DNA from: Pseudomonas sp. GOM6
Lineage (GTDB): Bacteria > Pseudomonadota > Gammaproteobacteria > Pseudomonadales > Pseudomonadaceae
Direction of reading: 5' to 3'
DNA length: 64,000 nt
NCBI RefSeq assembly: GCF_029537485.1
Contig: NZ_JARPUS010000001.1
Location: 62,001 to 126,000, forward strand
In this document: in pieces, positions 42,982-51,511 of the stretch
Layout of the letters: every line of letters begins with the position of its first letter
Numbering within the stretch: position 1 is the stretch's first letter
Notes under the pieces: model-generated
What the model was told of the DNA's origin: nothing
Seen by the model: the letters and a program-made list of their open reading frames with translations, nothing else
The model's database searches: none
Made by a program: the position numbers and the translations under genes

Positions 42982-43920
42982 GTGTTGGATCCGGTGGTGT
43001 TGTTCTTCGTCTTCGGCCTGGTGGCTGGCCTGCTGAAGAGCGAGTTGAAGTTGCCGGCGGCGCTTTACGAAACCCTGTCGATCATCCTGCTCCTGGCCAT
43101 CGGCCTGCATGGCGGGGTGGAACTGGCCGAGCAGGCCAGTACCCAGCTGCTGGGCCAGGCCGGCCTGGTATTACTGCTGGGCATGGGCTTGCCGCTGCTG
43201 GCTTTCGTCCTGCTGCGCGGGCTGCGCTTCGATCGGGTCAATGCGGCGGCGGTGGCGGCGCACTATGGCTCGGTCAGTGCCGGTACCTTCGCTGTGGTGG
43301 TGGCCTTTCTGGCCTCGCGCGAGGTCGCGTTCGAGAGCTACATGCCGTTGTTCGTGGCGATTCTGGAAATTCCGGCGATCCTGGTCGGCATCGTCCTGGC
43401 CAAGGGCATCAGCCGCGATACTCAGTGGCGCGAGCTGGGGCGAGAGATCTTCCTGGGCAAGAGCATCATGCTGCTGCTCGGCGGCCTGGTGATCGGCGCC
43501 ATCGCCGGCAAGGAGGCGATCAAGCCGCTGGAACCGCTGTACACCAGCATGTTCAAGCCAGTGCTGGCGTTCTTCCTGCTGGAAATGGGCCTGATCGCGT
43601 CCGGCCAGCTCGGTGCGCTGAAACAGTTTGGCCTGCGCCTGGCCGCGTTCGCCCTGTTGATGCCGCTGCTCGGTGCGTTGATCGGCGCGCTGCTGGCGCG
43701 TTTCATGGGCCTGAGCCTGGGCGGTACGGCGATGCTCGCTACCCTGGCGGCCTCGGCGTCCTATATCGCCGTGCCGGCGGCCTTGCGCCTGGCCTTGCCC
43801 GAGGCCAACCCTTCGCTGTCGCTGACCGCCTCACTGGGCATCACCTTTCCCTTCAATATCCTCATCGGTATACCGCTGTATCTGGCGCTGGCCGAGCAAC
43901 TGATCGCCTGGGGGCTCTGA
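42982..43920 (+). CDS. sbtA: SbtA-family sodium-dependent bicarbonate transporter
   Basis: Membrane protein of about 312 residues with ten hydrophobic helices in two inverted halves. It shows family wording LDPVVLFFVFGLVAGLLKSEL, here recognised by GLLKSELKLPAALYETLSI, and AAHYGSVSAGTFAV and TLAASASYIAVPAA, two related half-motifs. SbtA takes up bicarbonate with Na+ in cyanobacteria. A near-perfect AAGGAGGTG sits just before the start; GTG 42982 or TTG 42985 initiates. It lies 21 bases after the pycAB terminator and is followed directly by an SbtB-like gene. Confidence 0.88.
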   Translation: MLDPVVLFFVFGLVAGLLKSELKLPAALYETLSIILLLAIGLHGGVELAEQASTQLLGQAGLVLLLGMGLPLLAFVLLRGLRFDRVNAAAVAAHYGSVSAGTFAVVVAFLASREVAFESYMPLFVAILEIPAILVGIVLAKGISRDTQWRELGREIFLGKSIMLLLGGLVIGAIAGKEAIKPLEPLYTSMFKPVLAFFLLEMGLIASGQLGALKQFGLRLAAFALLMPLLGALIGALLARFMGLSLGGTAMLATLAASASYIAVPAALRLALPEANPSLSLTASLGITFPFNILIGIPLYLALAEQLIAWGL

Positions 43921-43921
43921 G

Positions 43922-44224
43922 ATGAATACGCATACCCGCACCCTGCTCACCGTCATTGGCGAAGCGGCGTTGGAGAAGAAACTGGAGGCCGACCTGGAAA
44001 CCCTTGGTGCCCCCGGCTGGACCATCTCCGATGCTCGCGGTCGCGGCGCTCGTGGTGTGCGCAGCGCTGGCTGGGACACTGAAGGCAATATCCGCCTGGA
44101 GGTGATCTGTACCCGCGAGCTGGCCGAGCGTATCGCCGAGCACCTGCAGCAGCGCTACTACGCCCACTATGCCATGGTCTGCTACCTGGCCGAAGTGCAG
44201 GTGCTGCGCGCGGAGAAGTTCTAG
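43922..44224 (+). CDS. sbtB: SbtB-like PII-family protein
   Basis: A 100-residue PII-like protein. TLLTVIGEAALEKKLEADLET and the T-loop region GRGARGVRSAGWDTEGNIRLEV, here noted from its ends GRGARG and NIRLEVIC, match the fold, as does ELAERIAEHLQQRYYAHYAM. The start ATG lies one base after the sbtA stop, so it is coupled. In cyanobacteria SbtB binds adenylyl nucleotides and controls SbtA. The redox C-terminal CGPxGC loop of cyanobacterial SbtB is absent here. Confidence 0.8.
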   Translation: MNTHTRTLLTVIGEAALEKKLEADLETLGAPGWTISDARGRGARGVRSAGWDTEGNIRLEVICTRELAERIAEHLQQRYYAHYAMVCYLAEVQVLRAEKF

Positions 44225-44272
44225 AGAGGATGAATCCGGGCAGGTGATTTCGCCTGCCGCCAGGCCGCAGGC

Positions 44273-44299
44273 AAAAAAAGGGATGGCCGAAGCCATCCC
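44273..44299 (-). terminator. Terminator of aspA
   Basis: GGGATGGC (44280-44287) and GCCATCCC (44292-44299) form the stem; on the reverse strand it is followed by seven T (44273-44279). Confidence 0.92.
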
Positions 44300-44356
44300 A
44301 GAGTGGTGAGGCCGGTGAGAGCCTCGTCTATGAACTGTTTCCGGTAGATCGCCGGG

Positions 44357-45781
44357 TCAGGCGCTGAGCGGCACCAGGCGCGGGGCGATCATGTTTTCCG
44401 GGCGCAGGATGTCGGCCAGCGTGGCCTCGTCCAGCAGTTGCTCTTCGCGTACCAGCTCCAGCACGCCGCGGCCGCTGTCCAGCGCGGTCTTGGCGATGCG
44501 GGTGGCGTTCTCGTAGCCGATGTAGGGGTTGAGCGCGGTGATCAGGCCGATGGAGTTCTCCATCAGGGCGCGGCAGTGGGCTTCGTTGGCGGTGATGCCG
44601 TCGATGCACAGCTCGCGCAGCATGTCCATGGCGCGGGTCAGAAGGCGGATCGAGTCGAAGATCTTGTAGGCGATCAGCGGCTCCATCACGTTCAGCTGCA
44701 GCTGGCCACCTTCGGCGGCGAGGGTCAGGGCCAGGTCGTTGCCGATCACTTCAAAGGCCACCTGGTTGACCGCTTCCGGGATCACCGGGTTGACCTTGCC
44801 CGGCATGATCGAGCTGCCCGGCTGGCGCGGCGGCAGGTTGATCTCGTTGATACCGGTGCGCGGGCCGCTGGAGAGCAGGCGCAGGTCGTTGCACAGTTTG
44901 GACAGCTTGACCGCGGTGCGCTTGAGCATGCCGGAGAACAGCACGAAGGCGCCCATGTCGCTGGTGGCTTCGATCAGGTCGGCGGCCGGTTTCAGCGGGT
45001 GGCCGCTGATGATGGCCAGGCGCTGCACGGCCAGCTGCTGGTATTTCGGGTCGGCGTTGATGCCGGTGCCGATCGCGGTGCCGCCCAGGTTGACCTCGTG
45101 CAGCAGGGTCGGAGCGAGCAGCTTGAGGTGCTGCAGGTCCTCGCCGAGGGTGGTGGCGAAGGCGCGGAACTCCTGGCCGAGGGTCATCGGCACGGCGTCC
45201 TGCAGCTGGGTACGACCCATCTTCAGCACATGGCCGAACTCCAGGCCCTTGGCGGCCAGTGAGTTGATCAGCTTGTCCAGGGCGTTGAGCAGGCTGTCGT
45301 GGCCGAGCAGCAAGCCCAGGCGGATGGCGGTCGGGTAGGCGTCGTTGGTCGACTGCGCCATGTTCACGTCGTTGTTCGGGTGCAGGTGCTTGTACTCGCC
45401 CTTCTCATGCCCCATGGCCTCCAGGGCAATGTTGGCGATCACCTCGTTGGCATTCATGTTGGTCGAGGTGCCGGCGCCGCCCTGGATCATGTCGACCACG
45501 AACTGCTCGTGGAACTCACCCTGGATGATGCGCGCGCAGGCGGTGCTGATCGCCGTGTGCTTGGCGGCGGGCAGGTGGCCCAGCTCGCGGTTGGCGTCGG
45601 CGGCGGCCTGCTTGACCATGGCCAAGGCGATGACCAGTTTCGGGTAGTGGGACAGCGTTACGCCGGACAGTCGAAAATTCTGCACGGCTCGCAGGGTCTG
45701 GATGCCGTAATAGGCTTCGGCGGGGACTTCGAGGGTGCCAAGCAGGTCTTTTTCGATGCGGGTAGATGCAGCAGCGGACAT
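44357..45781 (-). CDS. aspA: Aspartate ammonia-lyase AspA
   Basis: Homotetrameric lyase of 474 residues converting aspartate to fumarate and ammonia. The fumarase/aspartase signature GSSIMPGKVNP, the SS-loop, GAGTSTNMNANEVIAN and MGRTQLQDAVPMTLGQEF are intact. An N-terminal RIEKDLLGTLEVPAEAYYGIQT is typical of aspartase rather than fumarase C. It is divergent from a LysR gene, as in P. aeruginosa. Confidence 0.94.
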   Translation of the reverse strand: MSAAASTRIEKDLLGTLEVPAEAYYGIQTLRAVQNFRLSGVTLSHYPKLVIALAMVKQAAADANRELGHLPAAKHTAISTACARIIQGEFHEQFVVDMIQGGAGTSTNMNANEVIANIALEAMGHEKGEYKHLHPNNDVNMAQSTNDAYPTAIRLGLLLGHDSLLNALDKLINSLAAKGLEFGHVLKMGRTQLQDAVPMTLGQEFRAFATTLGEDLQHLKLLAPTLLHEVNLGGTAIGTGINADPKYQQLAVQRLAIISGHPLKPAADLIEATSDMGAFVLFSGMLKRTAVKLSKLCNDLRLLSSGPRTGINEINLPPRQPGSSIMPGKVNPVIPEAVNQVAFEVIGNDLALTLAAEGGQLQLNVMEPLIAYKIFDSIRLLTRAMDMLRELCIDGITANEAHCRALMENSIGLITALNPYIGYENATRIAKTALDSGRGVLELVREEQLLDEATLADILRPENMIAPRLVPLSA

Positions 45782-45877
45782 GATGAGAGTTTTCTCGGGG
45801 AATACGGCGATTGCCGCGATGGGTGTGTATAGTGCGGCCTGTAGCCGTTTTTAGGCCAATGCTGTTGGTGGCTGACC

Positions 45878-45894
45878 TATGCACAATCGGCATA
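45878..45894. promoter_or_regulatory. LysR-type box between aspA and lysR
   Basis: TATGCACAATCGGCATA has perfect arms TATGC/GCATA and contains the T-N11-A motif expected for LysR regulators. It lies about 97 bases from the aspA start and 62 from the regulator start. Confidence 0.6.
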
Positions 45895-45955
45895 ACGTAG
45901 ATGTGACTCGAATGCTCAATCGTGTGTGCAGAATATTTAACGAAGGCGCTACTGC

Positions 45956-46861
45956 ATGAATCTGGAAAGCAAATGGCTGGAGGACTTCGTCGCGCTGGCC
46001 GCTACCCGCAGTTTTTCCCAGGCGGCGGTGAAGCGCTTCGTCACCCAGCCGGCCTTCAGCCGGCGCATTCGCAGCCTGGAGGAAGCCCTGGGGCTGACCC
46101 TGATCAATCGCACCCGCACGCCGGTGGAGCTGACCGAGGCTGGGCAGTTGTTCCTGGTCACCGCGCGTAACGTGGTCGAGCAGCTGAGCGAGGCCGTGCG
46201 CCATCTGCACCATCTGGAGGGGCAGCAGGGCGAGGTGCTGCAGATCGCTGCTGCGCATTCCCTGACCCTCGGCTTCTTCCCCGAATGGATCGCGCGCCTG
46301 CGCCGTGATGGTCTGCCGCTGTCGACCCGCCTGGTGGCGGCCAACGTCGGTGACGCGGTGCACCTGCTGCGCGAGGGCAGTTGCGACCTGCTGCTGGCGT
46401 TCTACGACCCGGATGCGGCGCTGCAGCTGCCGGCGGACATCTTTCCCTCGATGCACCTGGGCAGCACGGCCATGCTGCCGGTCTGCGCCGTCGGTGAGGA
46501 GGGTGCGCCGCTATACGACCTCGACGGCGGGCAGAGCGTCCCCTTGCTGGCCTATAGCAGTGGCACCTTCCTCGGGCGCTCGGTCAACCAGCTGCTGCGC
46601 CAGCGCGCGCTGCGCTCGACCACGGTGTACGAAACGGCCATGGCCGACAGCCTCAAGACCATGGCCCTGCAGGGGCTCGGCGTGGCCTGGGTGCCGCGGC
46701 TGTCGGTGACTGCCGAGCTGGCGCGCGGCGAGCTGGCGGTGTGTGGCGCGGAGAGCTGGCAGATTCCACTGGAGATCCGCGTGTACCGCTGGGTGCTGTC
46801 GCGCAAGGCGGCGCTACGCCTGCTCTGGCGCAAGCTGGAAGGTGGGGTGGGGCGGGACTAG
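45956..46861 (+). CDS. LysR-type regulator divergent from aspA
   Basis: Regulator of 301 residues. N-terminal HTH MNLESKWLEDFVALAATRSF followed by FVTQPAFSRRIRSLEEALG; effector domain with AAHSLTLGFFPEWIARLR and a C-terminal helix. Its position divergent from aspA and the box in the gap suggest it controls aspartase and itself. No ligand can be assigned. ATG 45956 lacks a strong ribosome binding site but fits the LysR N-terminus. Confidence 0.87.
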   Translation: MNLESKWLEDFVALAATRSFSQAAVKRFVTQPAFSRRIRSLEEALGLTLINRTRTPVELTEAGQLFLVTARNVVEQLSEAVRHLHHLEGQQGEVLQIAAAHSLTLGFFPEWIARLRRDGLPLSTRLVAANVGDAVHLLREGSCDLLLAFYDPDAALQLPADIFPSMHLGSTAMLPVCAVGEEGAPLYDLDGGQSVPLLAYSSGTFLGRSVNQLLRQRALRSTTVYETAMADSLKTMALQGLGVAWVPRLSVTAELARGELAVCGAESWQIPLEIRVYRWVLSRKAALRLLWRKLEGGVGRD

Positions 46862-46935
46862 CCGGTTGTAGAAAGCCTGGCCGGTGCTGTGTGGCTTTTC
46901 GGCGACCTGCCAGGTGCTGCCCTGCGGCGCTGGGG

Positions 46936-47163
46936 TCAGCGGATCTCGTTGGCTGGCAGGTCGGCGCTCGTGACCAGTGGGCAGACGATGATTTCGTAGC
47001 AGAACACCGTGCCGTCAGCGGCTTCCATCGGCAAGGCGCTGGGTGTGTCTTCCGGGGCGTAGACGGCCTGGGCTGGCGAGTTGTCGCGCTCGGTCAGGTT
47101 GGCGCAGCCGCCGAGGCTGGCAAGTGCAAGCAGTAGAGGGGTGAGGCTGGTGGTACGGCGCAT
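46936..47163 (-). CDS. Small lipoprotein, function unknown
   Basis: A 75-residue protein with a signal peptide and lipobox (SLGGC, Cys20): MRRTTSLTPLLLALASLGGC. The short mature part contains two cysteines (VFCYEIIVC) that could form a disulfide. AAGGATTTCAAG upstream supports ATG 47163. No family recognised. It stands between the LysR gene and the SpmAB-like gene on the opposite strand. Confidence 0.72.
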   Translation of the reverse strand: MRRTTSLTPLLLALASLGGCANLTERDNSPAQAVYAPEDTPSALPMEAADGTVFCYEIIVCPLVTSADLPANEIR

Positions 47164-47327
47164 CTTGAAATCCTTTTCAATCTGGCAGGGTTGAAGGGAA
47201 GGGCGCGGATTGTACGCGGCCTGGCGCATTGGCAAGGTGGTGGAGTTCTCGCTTTGCTCTCCTGATGCTTTGCCTGGCGGCGCGCGCCAAGGGTTATCAT
47301 CCCCCGCAACTGAAGCGGGGGTGCGGC

Positions 47328-48554
47328 ATGCTCAACGGCCTGTGGCTGGGTTTTTTCGTGGTGGCGGCGCTGGCCGCCGGGGTGCGCTGGCTGGGCGGTG
47401 ACCCGGCCGTGTGGGCGGCCATGGTGGAAAGCCTGTTCGCCATGGCCAAGCTGTCGGTCGAGCTGATGGTGGTGCTGTTCGGCACCCTGACCCTGTGGCT
47501 GGGCTTTCTGCGCATCGCCGAAAAGGCCGGCCTGGTCGACCTGCTCGGTCGCGCCCTCGGCCCGCTGTTCGCCCGCCTGATGCCCGAGGTGCCGCGCGGC
47601 CACCCCGCCCTCGGCCTGATCACCCTCAACTTCGCCGCCAACGGCCTGGGCCTGGACAATGCCGCCACGCCGATCGGCCTCAAGGCCATGAAGGCGCTGC
47701 AGGAGCTCAACCCCAGCGCCACGGTGGCGAGCAACGCGCAGATCCTCTTCCTCGTGCTCAACGCCTCGTCGCTGACCCTGCTGCCGGTGTCGATCTTCAT
47801 GTACCGGGTGCAGCAGGGCGCCGAGGACCCGACCCTGGTGTTCCTGCCGATCCTCCTGGCCACCAGCGCCTCGACCCTGGCCGGCCTGCTGTCGGTGGCG
47901 CTGATGCAGCGCCTGCGCCTGTGGGACCCGGTAGTGCTGGCCTACCTGGTTCCCGGTGCGCTGCTGCTGGGTGGTTTCATGGCGCTGCTGGCCAGCCTCG
48001 GCGCGGTGGCGCTCAAGGAGCTGTCGGCGCTGCTCGGCAACCTGACCCTGTTCGGCCTGATCCTGCTGTTCCTGCTGGTCGGCTGGCTGCGCAAGGTGCC
48101 GGTGTACGAAACCTTCGTCGAAGGCGCCAAGGAAGGCTTCGACGTGGCCAAGAACCTGCTGCCGTACCTGGTGGCGATGCTCTGCGCCATCGGCGTGTTG
48201 CGCGCTTCCGGCGCCCTGGACTTCGGCCTCGACGGCATTCGCGCGCTGGTCGACTGGCTGGGCTGGGACAACCGTTTCGTCGACGCCCTGCCCACCGCGC
48301 TGGTCAAACCGTTCTCCGGCAGTGCGGCGCGCGCCATGCTGATCGAAACCATGCAAAGCCAGGGTGTGGACAGTTTCCCGGCGCTGCTTGCCGCCACCGT
48401 GCAGGGCAGCACCGAGACCACCTTCTACGTGCTGGCCGTGTACTTCGGCGCGGTCGGCATCCAGCGCGCGCGCCACGCCGTGGGCTGCGCCCTGCTGGCC
48501 GACCTGGCCGGGGTGCTGGCGGCGATTGGCGTGTGCTACTGGTTCTTCGGTTGA
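47328..48554 (+). CDS. Fused SpmA/SpmB-like nucleoside-recognition membrane protein
   Basis: Inner-membrane protein of 408 residues with about 10 hydrophobic helices. The first half corresponds to SpmA (GTLTLWLGFLRIAEKAGLVDLLGRALGPLF noted by its ends; NFAANGLGLDNAATPIGLKAM), the second to SpmB (EGAKEGFDVAKNLLPYLVAM; STETTFYVLAVYFG). These are the gate domains of the nucleoside-recognition family. In Bacillus the halves are separate genes involved in spore core dehydration; here they are fused in a non-sporulating organism. ATG 47328 is preceded by GCGGGGGTGCGG. Function is unknown. Confidence 0.87.
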   Translation: MLNGLWLGFFVVAALAAGVRWLGGDPAVWAAMVESLFAMAKLSVELMVVLFGTLTLWLGFLRIAEKAGLVDLLGRALGPLFARLMPEVPRGHPALGLITLNFAANGLGLDNAATPIGLKAMKALQELNPSATVASNAQILFLVLNASSLTLLPVSIFMYRVQQGAEDPTLVFLPILLATSASTLAGLLSVALMQRLRLWDPVVLAYLVPGALLLGGFMALLASLGAVALKELSALLGNLTLFGLILLFLLVGWLRKVPVYETFVEGAKEGFDVAKNLLPYLVAMLCAIGVLRASGALDFGLDGIRALVDWLGWDNRFVDALPTALVKPFSGSAARAMLIETMQSQGVDSFPALLAATVQGSTETTFYVLAVYFGAVGIQRARHAVGCALLADLAGVLAAIGVCYWFFG

Positions 48555-48595
48555 GTCGTGGGGTGGCGAAGGCGAGAGAAGTTTACCGCCGCCCC

Positions 48596-48622
48596 TAAAT
48601 AACTGATCGATACTGACGTTAA
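48596..48622 (+). promoter_or_regulatory. Possible FliA (sigma-28) promoter
   Basis: TAAA (48596-48599), then 15 bases, then GACGTTAA, which matches six of eight positions of the -10 GCCGATAA. It lies 33 bases before the chemoreceptor start. Confidence 0.45.
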
Positions 48623-48655
48623 CCCTGTACTCCCCCCATAACCCCGGAGTCGATC

Positions 48656-50266
48656 ATGCTTCTGCGTTCGGTCAGCGTTGGTATGCGTAATCTCATCGGC
48701 TTCGGGGTGCTTACCCTGATTCTGCTCTGCACCGGCGGCGTCGCCCTCAGCCAGCTGTCCAGCCTGCGCGGCGACCTGCTGGAGGTGAAGGACGTGTGGA
48801 TGCTTGGCCTCGACCTGATGGCCAAGATCAAGTCCGAGCGGCAGGCGCTGCGCCTCACCGAGTATGAGCTGATGGCTCATCCGGAGCGCGATCAGCAGCT
48901 GAGCGCCACGGCCACGGCGATCCGCGAGCGGGTGGCCGGTTACGACAAGAACTACGAAGACACCATCATTTCCGACGAGGATCGCCGCCTGTTCGGTGAT
49001 TACCATGCGCGCAGTCAGGCCTACGAGGCCTCCCTGGCCAAGGTGGTGGAGAGTGTTCGTGCCGGCCAGCTGGATCAGGCCGCCGCCGAGAACTCGGCGG
49101 CGCGCTTCGCCGAGTTGATTGCGGCACTGGATAAGCTGATCGATCTGAACAACCGTGGTGCCGCCGATGCCGGCGCGCGGGCAGAACGGAATGCCGATGG
49201 CGCCACCTGGCTGTTCAGCCTGATTCTCGGCGCGGCGGTGCTGTTTACCGTGCTGGCGGCCTGGATGCTCAGCCGTAGCATCACCCAGCCGCTGGCCCAG
49301 TTGAGCGAGTCGGCCAAGCGCATCGCCAGCGGCGACCTCAGCCAGCCAGTACCCGCCGAGGGGGCTGACGAAGTGACCCAGGTCCAGCATTCTCTGGCCG
49401 ATATGCAGAAGACCCTGCGCGATACCTTGCAGAACATCCAGGGCTCGGCGACCCAACTGGCCTCGGCGGCGGAACAGCTGCATGCGGTCACCGAGGAGTC
49501 GTCCAAGGGCATCACCCGGCAGAACGACGAGATCCAGATGGCGGCCACGGCCGTGACCGAAATGTCGGCGGCGGTGGACGAGGTGGCGCGCAACGCCAAC
49601 CACACCTCGGACTCCTCGCGCGAGGCGGAACAGACCGCCGAGGCGGGCCGTCAGCAGGTCAGCAGCACGCGCAGCACCATCGAGCAGCTCAGCGAGCGCC
49701 TGCAAATCACCTCCGGCACCATCGGCCGTCTGGCCGACGAGGCCATCGCCATCGGCCGGGTGCTGGAGGTGATCCGCACCATCGCCGAACAGACCAACCT
49801 GCTGGCCCTCAACGCCGCCATCGAAGCGGCGCGCGCCGGCGACCAGGGCCGCGGCTTTGCCGTGGTGGCCGACGAGGTGCGTGCGCTGGCGCAGCGTACG
49901 CAGAGTTCGACCCAGGAGATCGAGCGCATGATCAGCGCCATCCAGGGCGCCAGCCAGGAGTCGGTGGAAGCCATGGATGAAAGCAGCCGCTACGCCAGCC
50001 GCAGCAGCGAAATGGCCAGCGAGGCGGACAGCGCGCTGGTGCTGATCGCCGAGCGGGTCAGCCAGATCAACGAGATGAACCTGGTGATCGCCAGCGCCGC
50101 CGAGGAACAGGCTCAGGTAGCCCGCGAAGTGGACCGCAACCTGGTGGCCATCCGCGACATCGCCGAGCAGAACGCCACCGGCGCCCACGAAACCTCGGTG
50201 GCCAGCGACCAGCTGGCACGCCTGGCCAGTGACCTGAACGGCATGGTGCAGCGCTTTCGGTTGTGA
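48656..50266 (+). CDS. Methyl-accepting chemotaxis protein
   Basis: Chemoreceptor of 536 residues. TM1 (about 10-32), a four-helix-bundle periplasmic sensor of about 150 residues, TM2 (about 185-206), HAMP (about 207-260) with the [20 protein letters not shown] pattern, then the signalling helices and hairpin tip [19 protein letters not shown] and [17 protein letters not shown]. No C-terminal NWETF-type pentapeptide. The short sensor domain suggests a small-molecule ligand, unidentified. The possible FliA promoter would tie expression to motility genes. Confidence 0.92.
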   Translation: MLLRSVSVGMRNLIGFGVLTLILLCTGGVALSQLSSLRGDLLEVKDVWMLGLDLMAKIKSERQALRLTEYELMAHPERDQQLSATATAIRERVAGYDKNYEDTIISDEDRRLFGDYHARSQAYEASLAKVVESVRAGQLDQAAAENSAARFAELIAALDKLIDLNNRGAADAGARAERNADGATWLFSLILGAAVLFTVLAAWMLSRSITQPLAQLSESAKRIASGDLSQPVPAEGADEVTQVQHSLADMQKTLRDTLQNIQGSATQLASAAEQLHAVTEESSKGITRQNDEIQMAATAVTEMSAAVDEVARNANHTSDSSREAEQTAEAGRQQVSSTRSTIEQLSERLQITSGTIGRLADEAIAIGRVLEVIRTIAEQTNLLALNAAIEAARAGDQGRGFAVVADEVRALAQRTQSSTQEIERMISAIQGASQESVEAMDESSRYASRSSEMASEADSALVLIAERVSQINEMNLVIASAAEEQAQVAREVDRNLVAIRDIAEQNATGAHETSVASDQLARLASDLNGMVQRFRL

Positions 50267-50322
50267 GCAGGGTGCTCCTGTAGGAGCTGCCACTCCGCCT
50301 TGGCTGCGGCAGGCCCGGCTCT

Positions 50323-50388
50323 GTGGGAGTGGCTTTAGCCACGATTGGGGCTGACAGAAAAAGCATCGCGGCTAAAGCCGCTCCCACA
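50323..50388. repeat. Inverted pair of REP elements
   Basis: GTGGGAGTGGCTTTAGCCACGA (abbreviated GTGGGAGTGGC) at 50323-50344 faces GCGGCTAAAGCCGCTCCCAC near 50369-50388. This is the common pseudomonad REP type. Related partial copies flank it from 50274 to 50400. Confidence 0.9.
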
Positions 50389-50420
50389 AGAGCCCCTACT
50401 TCCCACTAGAGCGCAGGTGG

Positions 50421-51428
50421 CTACTCCGTCACCACAAAACGCAGCACGCCAATTTGCTGGCCATTCTCGGTCACCACCTGCACCTGCCAGCGCCCCAGGG
50501 CGTCGGCCGGGAAGTTGCGCTTGTGCGTCCAGGCGCGGTAGCCGGCCTTGCGCCCGCCGTGGATGTCCAGGGCGATGCGGTCCATCTCGCGGCCATCATG
50601 GCGCCAGACATGGTAGATGCGCTCGTTCAGCCCGCGTGGGGCGCTGATGGCGGTGTAGGCATACAGGCCGACATCGCGCAGCTGGCGGCTGGTCACCGTC
50701 TGCAGGCTGCGCCCGGGGCTGCGCGCCTGCAGCTGATTGGTGACCGCCACCTCGCTCAGCCACAGGGTCGCTGGCGGCACCCAGGGGCGAGCCAGCCAGG
50801 CGCCGCCGCCGAGCGTCACCAACAGGCCGGCCAGCAGCGGCCAGCGCCACCAGCGTTGCATGCGCAGGCTGCCGGCCAGGCTGGGTGCGGCCAGCAGCAG
50901 GGCGATGGCAAGGGCCAACCGATAGCTCTCGGCGGTGGTCAGGTGGACGATCAGCGGCAGCGCCACCAGCAGCACGGCGAACAGCGCCAGCACGTGATAG
51001 CTCAGGTACAGCCAGCGGCGCTTGGCCAGCCAGCGGTAATACAGAGGGTCGATGATCGCCAGCAGCGCGGCGGCGCCGAGCAGGCCGGTAACCAGCGCCT
51101 GGCCGCTGTTCCAAGCGGTGGTGAGGAAGAAGAAGGGCAGGGCAAAGAACAGACTTTCCTGGTGGATCATCTGGGTCAGGTAGCGCACCAGCACGGGCGG
51201 CACTTCCAGGCCCAGCCAGCGCGCCGCGCCACGGGTCAGCAGACCTTCGAGCAGGAGCACCAGCCAGCTCAGCAGCATCAGCACGGCGATGACCTGGCCG
51301 ACGCCGGCCTGGCGATCCACCAGGATGAAACTGGCCACGCCGGAGCAGAAGCCGAACAGGGCGACCAGGCCGGGGTAGCGCTGCAGCAGGGCGACCAGGC
51401 GCAGCAGGTGGGGTTTCCAGTGGGGCAT
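50421..51428 (-). CDS. DUF5924 membrane protein with C-terminal DUF2914-like domain
   Basis: Membrane protein of 335 residues. About seven hydrophobic helices fill residues 10-210, then a soluble domain of about 110 residues ends in GRWQVQVVTENGQQIGVLRF, the pattern of DUF2914. The soluble part has RGLNERIYHVWRHDGREM and RAWTHKRNFP. Function unknown. ATG 51428 (MPHWKPHLL) was chosen; the frame is open to 51485 without a ribosome binding site. It lies downstream of the Na/Pi gene on the same strand. Confidence 0.8.
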   Translation of the reverse strand: MPHWKPHLLRLVALLQRYPGLVALFGFCSGVASFILVDRQAGVGQVIAVLMLLSWLVLLLEGLLTRGAARWLGLEVPPVLVRYLTQMIHQESLFFALPFFFLTTAWNSGQALVTGLLGAAALLAIIDPLYYRWLAKRRWLYLSYHVLALFAVLLVALPLIVHLTTAESYRLALAIALLLAAPSLAGSLRMQRWWRWPLLAGLLVTLGGGAWLARPWVPPATLWLSEVAVTNQLQARSPGRSLQTVTSRQLRDVGLYAYTAISAPRGLNERIYHVWRHDGREMDRIALDIHGGRKAGYRAWTHKRNFPADALGRWQVQVVTENGQQIGVLRFVVTE

Positions 51429-51511
51429 GAGGCGAGGCGCTGCGGGGACGGGCGCGCATGATCGCATGTGCGCCCGACGGGTCAACTGCTGCCCGACGTG
51501 CAGGGGCCGAC

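Noticed and set aside
47094..48476. 460-codon reverse frame over the SpmA/SpmB-like gene
   Set aside because: His/Gln-rich shadow; the forward frame encodes a coherent membrane protein.
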